Of a stretch of DNA of 6,234 nt, positions 1 through 3,905 are shown one piece after another. The stretch is taken from NCBI GenBank assembly GCA_030628305.1, contig DAOVRE010000104.1, positions 1 through 6,234 on the forward strand. Direction: 5' to 3'. Both the position numbers and the translations under genes were made by a program. The stretch's first letter is position 1; every line of letters begins with the position of its first letter. The stretch comes from Candidatus Heimdallarchaeota archaeon (GTDB lineage Archaea; Asgardarchaeota; Heimdallarchaeia; Heimdallarchaeales; Heimdallarchaeaceae). The notes under the pieces are model-generated. The model did not search any database. It saw only the letters and a list, made by a program, of their open reading frames with translations, and had not been told where the DNA came from.

Positions 1-141
1 ATGAGCCCTTTGTTTCCAGGTTCTCTCCTCATGTTCTACGGGAGTTTCTCCTTCTTTCTCATCATGAATTGCTTTACAAAACAAGACCGGACCTAAACTT
101 TTGAATCTAACCTTCAATTTTTTAGTAACTATACTAGACAT
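1..141 (-). CDS. Partial conserved phage protein with a TWKQRAH motif (N-terminus only)
   Basis: The first 47 codons of a gene that runs off the left end of the window. ATG is at 141-139, with an SD-like AAAGGGG eight bases upstream, and the frame is open to base 1. Residues 34-47 contain an (E)ERTWKQRAH motif. From memory this matches a widespread phage protein family whose N-terminus carries a TWRERxH signature shortly before a conserved stretch; I know no established function for it. The family match is recall, not a search. The GC-rich hairpin at 156-175 ends only a few bases before the SD, so translation of this gene could depend on that structure. It is the last gene of the minus-strand series and is separated from the previous gene by the pentamer arrays. 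Confidence 0.7.
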   Translation of the reverse strand, partial: MSSIVTKKLKVRFKSLGPVLFCKAIHDEKEGETPVEHEERTWKQRAH

Positions 142-155
142 AAGAAATTCCCCTT

Positions 156-175
156 TCCCGCCCGAAGGCGGTAAT
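156..175 (-). promoter_or_regulatory. GC-rich hairpin with C(UUCG)G loop, copy A
   Basis: The 20-base sequence TCCCGCCCGAAGGCGGTAAT. In the minus-strand RNA it folds as CCGCC-UUCG-GGCGG, a five-pair GC stem closed by C-G around a UUCG tetraloop, a known unusually stable loop. It is identical to copy B at 306-325. No U-tract follows on either strand, so it does not look like an intrinsic terminator. In the minus-strand transcript the hairpin ends directly before the SD (AAAGGGG) of the partial gene at 1-141, so a role in translation control, RNA stability or processing is plausible. Confidence 0.8.
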
Positions 176-270
176 TAAATTCAATTTAACTAAACTAAAT
201 CTAATACAACTGAACATAACATAACTCAATCTAACCTAACGAAACATAATTTAACTCAACTGAACTTAAC
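171..270. repeat. Degenerate pentanucleotide array 1 (20 units of NNAAY)
   Basis: Twenty consecutive 5-base units, every one fitting NNAAY on the plus strand (for example TTAAC, CTAAT, TGAAC, ATAAC, GAAAC) with no phase slip over 100 bases. The first two bases of each unit vary freely while AA is invariant and the fifth base is always C or T. The first unit, GTAAT, is also the 3' end of hairpin copy A. The region is noncoding. On the minus-strand transcript the units read RUUNN. Function unknown. Confidence 0.9.
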
Positions 271-277
271 ACATCTG

Positions 278-291
278 TTGCCCAAGGGCAA
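278..291. repeat. Short inverted repeat TTGCC-CAAG-GGCAA
   Basis: TTGCCCAAGGGCAA forms a five-pair stem with a four-base loop (CAAG on plus, CUUG in the minus transcript). It is a second GC-rich hairpin type, lying in the 35-base spacer between the end of array 1 (270) and hairpin copy B (306). Flanking CTG and CAG could add pairs after a bulge. No U-tract follows on either strand. Confidence 0.55.
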
Positions 292-305
292 GATCAGTTT
301 ATTAC

Positions 306-325
306 TCCCGCCCGAAGGCGGTAAT
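306..325 (-). promoter_or_regulatory. GC-rich hairpin with C(UUCG)G loop, copy B
   Basis: Identical in all 20 bases to copy A at 156-175 and exactly 150 bases from it. Upstream ATTA (301-304) can pair with the TAAT at 322-325 across a three-base bulge, so this copy may have a longer stem. It marks the start of array 2 as copy A marks the start of array 1. No U-tract follows on either strand. Confidence 0.8.
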
Positions 326-395
326 GGAACTCAACTCAACTTAACATAATCGAACTTAACTCAATGCAACAAAACATAACTTAACTTAACCTAAT
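321..395. repeat. Degenerate pentanucleotide array 2 (15 units of NNAAY)
   Basis: Fifteen consecutive NNAAY units in the same 5-base phase as array 1 (the offset between arrays is 150 bases, 30 units). It begins inside hairpin copy B and ends at CTAAT (391-395). The last two units enter the 3' end of the nuclease-like gene: the TAA stop at 388-386 lies within a unit that reads GTTAA on the minus strand. Together with array 1 and the hairpins it fills the noncoding stretch 142-385, which holds no ORF that I can support. Confidence 0.88.
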
Positions 396-760
396 GAATA
401 AAAAGCATTTTTCAACAACCTTCTAAACTTCTTATGCTCTCGATTTTTCAAAACTTGGTTCATCAAAGGTAGAAAATAAACATTATTTTCATCACAAATT
501 GACTTCTTTTTCCTATCCCTTATTACTTGTTGCTTATCAGTAATATGCTGAAATCCCCCAGGCTCAATTACACAAATCAGTCTACTGTGACGAAATACAC
601 CAATATCAGCATGAGCCCAAGGGTGTCTCCAAAATCCTTTATATTTCTTAGGCTCTGGAAAAAGCTCTTTCAATGATTTCTTCACCTCGAAAGAGAGTCT
701 TGGAAAACCATTCCTCAGCCAACAAACAAAATCTTCAATTATCTTATCATCGGAATACAT
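386..760 (-). CDS. Small stand-alone nuclease-like protein (DUF559/Vsr-like PD-(D/E)XK fold)
   Basis: A 124-residue protein. The central region has the layout of DUF559/DUF2726/Vsr-type nucleases: Asp52 at the start of a strand (ADIGVF), then a second strand ending in Glu66 followed by P-G-G-F-Q-His72, then Asp75 and a basic helix (residues 79-88, RDRKKK), then a last hydrophobic strand (NVYFLPL, 93-99). In DUF559 proteins the matching signature is E-x-D-G-x-x-H followed by D..R. Here the second acidic residue is Gly68, so the active site is variant or may be impaired. Such domains cleave DNA in repair, restriction and mobile elements, but the substrate cannot be told here. ATG at 760-758 follows a weak SD-like AGAAAG. 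There is a 103-base gap upstream with a TATAAT box. Homology is inferred from motif order only. Confidence 0.65.
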   Translation of the reverse strand: MYSDDKIIEDFVCWLRNGFPRLSFEVKKSLKELFPEPKKYKGFWRHPWAHADIGVFRHSRLICVIEPGGFQHITDKQQVIRDRKKKSICDENNVYFLPLMNQVLKNREHKKFRRLLKNAFYSLG

Positions 761-817
761 GGTTTTGCTTCTTTCTATGGTTTTTCACCTCTGTTTTTTA
801 AGCTCCCATATATAATA

Positions 818-823
818 ATTATA
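818..823 (-). promoter_or_regulatory. Possible -10 box (TATAAT) upstream of the nuclease-like gene
   Basis: TATAAT on the minus strand in the 103-base gap between the genes at 864-1136 and 386-760. TG lies directly before it, but not at the exact extended -10 spacing. No good -35 is present at 16-18 bases, so if this is a promoter it would need an activator or another sigma factor. Confidence 0.25.
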
Positions 824-863
824 CATTATTCATGATGAAATACTGGAAAAATTCTTGTTTCTT

Positions 864-1136
864 CTAACTTTTGTAGTACCTGAGATTCTTCACATCTCGC
901 TTCGCAATATTCTCCTGCTTGATTGTAAAATTCTCACTAAGAGAATGTATAGATTTCGAGTTTTTGTTTCTTGAATTGCCCTTTGGAAATTGAACTATAA
1001 GCATAGTTGGCAAATCAGTAACAATTGTAACTCTATCGTAGATAGCATTTTTTGTTCTAATCATCGCGAATTCATGCCCCGCTTTTTTCATTTCCTGTTC
1101 CCATGCTTCTACCATTCTCTTTTCTGTTGTTTTCAT
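864..1136 (-). CDS. Hypothetical small phage protein (90 aa)
   Basis: Not recognised. ATG at 1136-1134 follows AAAGGA with seven bases between. The stop TGA of the upstream gene (1151-1149) overlaps this SD, so translation is probably coupled. The protein begins with a charged helix-like stretch (residues 1-20), then a region with alternating hydrophobic residues (VTIVTDLPTMLIVQFPKG, about 36-53), then a basic, asparagine/serine-rich C-terminus without apparent domain. No membrane segment or cysteine motif. It could be a small alpha/beta fold of about 55 residues with a disordered basic tail. Confidence 0.75.
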   Translation of the reverse strand: MKTTEKRMVEAWEQEMKKAGHEFAMIRTKNAIYDRVTIVTDLPTMLIVQFPKGNSRNKNSKSIHSLSENFTIKQENIAKRDVKNLRYYKS

Positions 1137-1148
1137 TTTAATTTCCTT

Positions 1149-1439
1149 TCAATCATATAAATCAACATATCCTAATCGCACAATTTCACAAATGATATTC
1201 CAGAATTCTTCCGTGATTTGCAGGCCAGATGCTCCACCTTCAATATGTCCAGCTTTTCTCCATTTATTTAATATCTGACGTTCTTCAGAATTGATATGTC
1301 GAATATCAATTTTCTGGCTATTTACCATTACATATTGAATATATGGCATAAGACGCAATTCTTTTTGGTTAATTTCATAACCTAAAAGTTCTTCTGATTT
1401 ACCTGTTATCCGCTGTGTTAATTGTCCTCTTTTTTGCAT
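1149..1439 (-). CDS. Conserved phage protein with AGHIEGGASG motif (96 aa)
   Basis: The start is ATG at 1439-1437, because AAAGGA lies seven bases before it. The in-frame TTG at 1454 sits on the SD itself and is rejected. Residues 27-40 (ELRLMPYIQYVMVN), 52-61 (EERQILNKWR), 63-72 (AGHIEGGASG) and 74-93 (QITEEFWNIICEIVRLGYVD) follow a pattern I recall from a phage protein family of unknown function in which K/R-W-R-x-A-G-H-I-E-G-G is the signature. The fold looks alpha-helical. The gene follows the SprT-like gene after a (TA)n spacer and is coupled to the next gene through the TGAAAGGA overlap. The function is unknown; the family call rests on memory. Confidence 0.8.
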   Translation of the reverse strand: MQKRGQLTQRITGKSEELLGYEINQKELRLMPYIQYVMVNSQKIDIRHINSEERQILNKWRKAGHIEGGASGLQITEEFWNIICEIVRLGYVDLYD

Positions 1440-1453
1440 TTTTCTTCCTTTCA

Positions 1454-1467
1454 ATATATATATATAT
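1454..1467. repeat. (AT)n dinucleotide tract between two genes
   Basis: About seven AT units between the stop of the SprT-like gene (TAA 1469-1467) and the SD of the next gene. It forms almost the whole intergenic spacer. Slippage here would change only the distance between genes. Confidence 0.6.
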
Positions 1468-2045
1468 TATCGCAAAATTTTCTGTTTCAGTATTCTATTA
1501 ATAAATCCTTGCCTCAACTTTTCTCTTGTTTCCTCTGAAAGCTCCCTCTTGGGCAGGTACTTTACTCTTCCGCTTTTGAATTCCTTTTTGAGTATTTTAG
1601 CAGCTTCCTCTCCGACTACATGGTTGACAAGTTCTAAAAGTGTTCGAGCAAAAAATCTCCCGTGATTGCTTCCAGTACCAGGCTTCCTAACTATATGAGC
1701 AACTTCATGAAGAACTGTTAACATATTTCGCCAGGACTTTGAGAATCGAATGGTGCTACTTCCACGATGAGTATCTGCACCGTATCCTCTCTTACTTTTT
1801 ACTATAATAAGTGGTTGATAACCAAAGCGTTTTCTAAACCAGATTGATACTATAAGGCTATCAACAAATTCTTGAATTTTACGCAGTGAAGAAAAATCTT
1901 CGCATAAGGAGTTGCAGGAACACCGTGCAAAAAATTGGGCGTCATACAGTTTTTGTCTTTGTGAATCCCTCTCACAGAAGGAATTAGGACTGTTTCTCCA
2001 CCTCTCTGCTGGAAGCTCATACCATTCTGGATATTTTTGGCTCAT
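1467..2045 (-). CDS. SprT-like zinc metalloprotease domain protein
   Basis: A 192-residue protein with a clear zincin active site: HEVAH at residues 113-117 (His113, Glu114 and His117) and a third likely zinc ligand, His128, in SNHGRFF. After it comes an amphipathic helix (FFARTLLELVNHVVGEEAAKIL split over about 131-152). The H-E-x-x-H, about 10 residues, N-H-G-x-x-F arrangement is that of SprT-like and TIGR04338-type putative metallohydrolases. These families include proteases acting on DNA-bound proteins, but most phage members are uncharacterised. Cys42, Cys44 and Cys48 form a small N-terminal cysteine cluster that might bind a metal. ATG at 2045-2043 follows GGAGAAG. The start lies inside the 40-codon ORF at 2017-2139. 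Soluble; no signal peptide. Confidence 0.85.
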   Translation of the reverse strand: MSQKYPEWYELPAERWRNSPNSFCERDSQRQKLYDAQFFARCSCNSLCEDFSSLRKIQEFVDSLIVSIWFRKRFGYQPLIIVKSKRGYGADTHRGSSTIRFSKSWRNMLTVLHEVAHIVRKPGTGSNHGRFFARTLLELVNHVVGEEAAKILKKEFKSGRVKYLPKRELSEETREKLRQGFINRILKQKILR

Positions 2046-2139
2046 AAGGCTTCTCCGATTCTGATTGGTATAGTTTGATAACCTTTTGAATTCTTATTCT
2101 GTTAACTACTCTTGTTACTTTTACTTGTTGTGGTTTCAT
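2017..2139 (-). CDS. Small basic ORF (40 aa) overlapping the protease gene
   Basis: ATG at 2139-2137 is preceded by AGGA six bases upstream, and that SD adjoins the TAG stop of the DUF5049-like gene. The protein starts MKPQQVKVTR and is rich in Lys, Arg, Val and Ile. It ends at TGA 2019-2017, 29 bases inside the SprT-like gene, in another frame. The good SD, tight spacing and lack of any other use for the 95-base gap support it as a real gene. It could also be a leader that couples translation to the protease gene. No family recognised. Confidence 0.45.
   Translation of the reverse strand: MKPQQVKVTRVVNRIRIQKVIKLYQSESEKPYEPKISRMV
2068..2082. repeat. 15-base direct repeat GTATAGTTTGATAAC, copy 1
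   Basis: Identical to 2191-2205. Here, on the minus strand, it encodes VIKLY in the 40-codon ORF, while the other copy is read in a different frame. The match is therefore at DNA level rather than protein level. It contains GTTTGATA, also half of the palindrome at 2149-2162. Confidence 0.5.
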
Positions 2140-2140
2140 T

Positions 2141-2443
2141 CTAATCCTGTTTGATATCAAACTTCTTCATTAGTTTACTGAAATGGAGGAGTATAGTTTG
2201 ATAACTGTTCATACCATCTTTTATAAAATTGTAAAGTGCGGTCCATCCAAACTGCTTAGCAGCATACTTGACAGCAGTATAGTTGAACATATTGCAAACA
2301 CCTGATTTTCTTATATTCTCATACTGTTGTATAATCTCTCTTTGGGTGGCATCATCTAGCTTCATGATATCTTGGTTGTCTATCTTTTTTTGTGCTCGGT
2401 ATTTTGCAACTAAGCCTGTATATTTAGGCCTTTGTTTACTCAT
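2141..2443 (-). CDS. DUF5049-like small phage protein (100 aa)
   Basis: The start chosen is ATG at 2443-2441, preceded by AGGAG with a seven-base spacer; a longer in-frame ORF exists upstream but is AT-rich, has no SD and reads like spacer. Residues 35-60 (QREIIQQYENIRKSG... then NMFN at 51-54 and AVKYAAKQFGW after it) follow the pattern I know from DUF5049: I-R-x-S-G-x-x-N-M-F-x-x-x-x-V with a later helix and an aromatic Y-x-x-I/F segment. DUF5049 proteins are short, common in phages and have no known function. The N-terminal 30 residues are basic. The match is recalled, not searched. Its ATG overlaps the TGA of an 11-codon leader ORF. Confidence 0.75.
   Translation of the reverse strand: MSKQRPKYTGLVAKYRAQKKIDNQDIMKLDDATQREIIQQYENIRKSGVCNMFNYTAVKYAAKQFGWTALYNFIKDGMNSYQTILLHFSKLMKKFDIKQD
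2149..2162. repeat. 14-base perfect palindrome GTTTGATATCAAAC
   Basis: A perfect inverted repeat inside the 3' end of the DUF5049-like gene (it encodes FDIKQ). It contains GTTTGATA, the core of the two 15-base direct repeats at 2068-2082 and 2191-2205. It has the shape of a dimeric repressor site, but may be chance in coding sequence. Confidence 0.35.
2191..2205. repeat. 15-base direct repeat GTATAGTTTGATAAC, copy 2
   Basis: Identical to 2068-2082, 123 bases away. It lies inside the DUF5049-like gene, where it is read as part of SYQTI, a different frame from copy 1. Confidence 0.5.
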
Positions 2444-2475
2444 TTTGATTCTCCTAAATTCTGGTTTGTCCTCAT
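2440..2475 (-). CDS. 11-codon leader ORF coupled to the DUF5049-like gene
   Basis: ATG at 2475-2473 has AAGGA eight bases upstream. It encodes MRTNQNLGESK and stops at TGA 2442-2440, which overlaps the ATG of the next gene as ATGA. The SD of the next gene lies inside this ORF. That arrangement is typical of translational coupling. It may be a leader peptide with a regulatory role, or a chance ORF between an SD-like sequence and the true start. Confidence 0.35.
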   Translation of the reverse strand: MRTNQNLGESK

Positions 2476-2496
2476 TTTCTGTTTCCTTATATATAA

Positions 2497-2524
2497 AGTA
2501 TAATATATTTTTGAAGAAAAACAA
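2497..2524 (-). promoter_or_regulatory. Possible sigma-70-type promoter (TTGTTT - 16 - TATACT)
   Basis: On the minus strand, -35 TTGTTT at 2524-2519 and -10 TATACT at 2502-2497 with a 16-base spacer. It lies in the 111-base gap after the sigma-like gene and would drive the leader ORF and DUF5049-like gene. Both boxes have two mismatches or fewer, but the region is very AT-rich so chance matches are likely. Confidence 0.35.
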
Positions 2525-2554
2525 ATTAAAAATCATGATTTTTAAAAAATTTGT
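2521..2554 (-). terminator. AT-rich hairpin after the sigma-like gene, possible weak terminator
   Basis: A perfect 20-base palindrome, TTAAAAATCATGATTTTTAA (2526-2545), lies within a longer interrupted stem: ACAAATT (2521-2527) pairs with AATTTGT (2548-2554) around a four-base AAAA bulge. It begins immediately past the TAG stop of the sigma-like gene. In the minus-strand RNA a run of Us follows the stem. The stem has almost no G-C pairs, so termination would be weak; it could also be an operator. Confidence 0.4.
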
Positions 2555-3088
2555 CTATTTTCTTATCTTATCTCTAATACTATTTCGTAATTCTGTCTCT
2601 CTTTCATAGGATATTCCAAGATTTTTCCTTGTAGCTTTCCTTCTCCCTCCTCGGGATTTGTGGACAAGAGATAACATAGCATCAACATATTCTAACTCTT
2701 CATCACTAAAGCTCTCAATAATGAAGAATACCTGTACTATTTCTGAGGTATCTGGAACTACATTTCTTTCCTTCTTAGAATTTATCTCCCCTGAAAACTT
2801 ACTACCCCGAAGATTATTCCAAGAAGAAGGATCATCCATTTCCTTACTACGATAAGTTTGTTTAACTAAATTTGTAAGATGGTTTCTAAGGCATGTTGTT
2901 AGAAATGTTTGGAAAGAAGCACCCCTACCTTCTACGAATTCTCTTTCTGCATAGAGAAAAGCCAATACTCCTTCTTGGATCAAATCATCTAGACTATATT
3001 TTGCTGGTTTCATGATTTTTCTTAGAGCAACTTGAGCATGTCTCTTAATCAGGTCGGTATGCTTGTCCAATTTCTCGTTTATATCCAT
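2555..3088 (-). CDS. Phage sigma-70-like factor (region 2 plus atypical region 4)
   Basis: A 177-residue protein. Residues 11-80 match sigma-70 region 2: a helix with LIKRHAQVALRK, then DDLIQEG (34-40) and a following stretch with A..F...RGASFQTFLTTCLRNHL (about 48-71), the part that contacts core RNA polymerase and the -10 element. A charged linker (81-112) follows. Residues 124-177 look like a reduced region 4: acidic helix (SDEELEYVDAML), then a basic helix-turn-helix (RRKATRKNLGIS..RETELRNSIRDKI). It likely redirects host RNA polymerase to phage promoters; the promoter type is unknown. ATG at 3088-3086 follows AAAGGA at six bases. It sits directly after the zinc-ribbon gene with a 20-base gap. 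Shorter than full primary sigma factors, as usual for phage and ECF-like members. Confidence 0.85.
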   Translation of the reverse strand: MDINEKLDKHTDLIKRHAQVALRKIMKPAKYSLDDLIQEGVLAFLYAEREFVEGRGASFQTFLTTCLRNHLTNLVKQTYRSKEMDDPSSWNNLRGSKFSGEINSKKERNVVPDTSEIVQVFFIIESFSDEELEYVDAMLSLVHKSRGGRRKATRKNLGISYERETELRNSIRDKIRK

Positions 3089-3108
3089 TATTATTCCTTT
3101 TGTATATG

Positions 3109-3363
3109 TTACTTTTTTTGGATGATTCCAAATTTATCTGTTTGAGTGTTCCAATCTTCATAAAGTTCCATAGGAGTTTGTTCAACTTCAATCTCAAAGA
3201 TTTCAGGAGGCTTTCTCATAATAGGAGAAAAAAGTACTCGAGTGTAATCAAAGCCTCCATCAATACTCACCGTTTTACAAGAGCAAGAATGAAAATCATG
3301 TAGTGCTCTGCTGAATATTGTTTCTTTGCACTTCGGGCATTTAATAGCTTTTACTGTTGTCAT
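3109..3363 (-). CDS. Zinc-ribbon-like phage protein (DUF7695-like, 84 aa)
   Basis: The N-terminal 40 residues contain CPKC (Cys9, Cys12) and, after LHDFH, CSC (Cys27, Cys29), followed by a VSIDGGFDYTRV stretch. The order C-x2-C, H-D-F-x-x-C-x-C, x-DGG-x-DY-x-R is one I recall from DUF7695-type small proteins found in many phages. Cysteines 9, 12, 27 and 29 could bind one zinc ion, with His22 or His25 nearby. The C-terminal half is acidic and unknown. Function is unknown; a role in binding nucleic acid or a host protein is only an inference. ATG at 3363-3361 follows AAAGGGG. The gene lies just upstream of the sigma-like gene and is probably cotranscribed with it. Confidence 0.75.
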   Translation of the reverse strand: MTTVKAIKCPKCKETIFSRALHDFHSCSCKTVSIDGGFDYTRVLFSPIMRKPPEIFEIEVEQTPMELYEDWNTQTDKFGIIQKK

Positions 3364-3383
3364 ACTTTATCCCCTTTTCTTTT

Positions 3384-3452
3384 TTATTTGTTTTTTCTTT
3401 GTGCGTTTCTTTGTGCGTTTCTTCTTGTACAATCGGATTTTATAAATTTCAT
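3384..3452 (-). CDS. 22-residue arginine/lysine-rich peptide with a tandem repeat
   Basis: ATG at 3452-3450 is preceded by GGGAG eight bases upstream; that SD overlaps the end of the 51-residue gene (TAA 3458-3456). The peptide starts MKFIKSDCTR and contains RNAQ twice, encoded by a 12-base tandem duplication. It ends at TAA 3386-3384, just before the SD of the zinc-ribbon gene. Charge is strongly positive. Correct SD spacing, tight packing and an in-frame repeat support translation, but at this length chance is possible. Confidence 0.45.
   Translation of the reverse strand: MKFIKSDCTRRNAQRNAQRKNK
3397..3420. repeat. 12-base tandem duplication CTTTGTGCGTTT x2
   Basis: Two exact adjacent copies (3397-3408, 3409-3420). 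Twelve bases is a multiple of three, so the reading frame of the 22-residue peptide is kept and gives RNAQRNAQ. Likely made by replication slippage. Confidence 0.75.
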
Positions 3453-3455
3453 GAC

Positions 3456-3611
3456 TTATCTCCCATCTAAAAGATTCTCTAAAAGTTGTTTTATTTGTCT
3501 GTTTATGAGTTTTTCAATTTCTTTTTGTTGAGTTTCCCAACTATAATCGTGATTACCTTGAGTGTACCATCGGTCAAAGCTCTTCCATAATCGTTTCCAA
3601 TTTATTTTCAT
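3456..3611 (-). CDS. Small phage protein, W-rich N-terminus (51 aa)
   Basis: ATG at 3611-3609 follows AAAGGA nine bases upstream. The protein begins MKINWKRLWKSFDRWYTQGN, with four tryptophans in the first 25 residues, and ends in a long helix (WETQQKEIEKLINRQIKQLLENLL) with leucine/isoleucine spacing that suggests a short coiled coil or amphipathic helix. From memory, small proteins with a W..LW..F..W..WE.Q pattern occur in many phages without known function. It fills most of a 278-base stretch that otherwise looks empty, and its stop overlaps the SD of the 22-residue peptide. Confidence 0.75.
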   Translation of the reverse strand: MKINWKRLWKSFDRWYTQGNHDYSWETQQKEIEKLINRQIKQLLENLLDGR

Positions 3612-3640
3612 AAGTTATTTTCCTTTAATTTACAGTTTTT

Positions 3641-3670
3641 ATTATACAAAATGAGCAAGTCCTTCCTCAA
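3641..3670 (-). promoter_or_regulatory. Possible promoter (TTGAGG - 18 - TATAAT)
   Basis: On the minus strand, -35 TTGAGG at 3670-3665 and a perfect -10 TATAAT at 3646-3641, 18 bases apart. It overlaps the 3' end of the 87-residue gene and lies about 30 bases upstream of the 51-residue gene, so it could start a transcript carrying the zinc-ribbon and sigma-like genes. Inferred from sequence only. Confidence 0.35.
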
Positions 3671-3905
3671 ATTCATCTACCATCCAATTTAGTTTTCTCA
3701 ATGTTGTAACTTCTTCTTCTGTAATACCTGCTAAGAGCAGGTCATCAATACTACTTGAGTAAACTATATCATGTCCAACTGCTTCAATGCCTTCTTTTGG
3801 CACATATTTTGTAATAATTTTTAGACCCGCAAATATTTTACAGCCAACAAATTCACGTTCAGTTTTGGTAATTTCCATTAACTTAATAAATCTTTCTCTT
3901 GTCAT
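3642..3905 (-). CDS. Hypothetical phage protein (87 aa)
   Basis: The start chosen is ATG at 3905-3903, with GGAG seven bases upstream. It overlaps the TGA of the preceding gene as ATGA, so the two are translationally coupled. An earlier in-frame ATG at 3920 lacks an SD and is rejected. The middle of the protein has alternating hydrophobic residues (KIFAGLKIITKYVP, then AVGHDIVYSSSIDDLL) followed by a helical G-I-T-E-E-E-V-T-T-L segment and an acidic end (DEFEEGLAHFV). The pattern G-I-E-A...H-D-I-x-Y...L-x-x-A-G-I-T-E-E-D/E is familiar to me from phage hypothetical proteins, but no function is known. Confidence 0.75.
   Translation of the reverse strand: MTRERFIKLMEITKTEREFVGCKIFAGLKIITKYVPKEGIEAVGHDIVYSSSIDDLLLAGITEEEVTTLRKLNWMVDEFEEGLAHFV

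Noticed and set aside
156..325. UUCG hairpins as intrinsic terminators
   Set aside because: Neither copy is followed by a U-tract on either strand, and copy A lies right before an SD.
156..395. CRISPR array
   Set aside because: The units are five bases with no spacers, and the two long identical elements are 150 bases apart, so repeat and spacer sizes do not fit.
1440..1454. TTG at 1454 as the start of the AGHIEGGASG protein
   Set aside because: It lies on the SD used by the ATG at 1439, and no SD precedes it.
2283..2609. Plus-strand ORF of 108 codons
   Set aside because: It runs opposite to the DUF5049-like and sigma-like genes, has no SD, and is made of hydrophobic codons expected from the complement of Lys/Glu-rich AT sequence.
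2658..3303. Two plus-strand ORFs (2658-2855 and 3100-3303)
   Set aside because: Both lie antisense to the well-supported sigma-like and zinc-ribbon genes and lack start signals.
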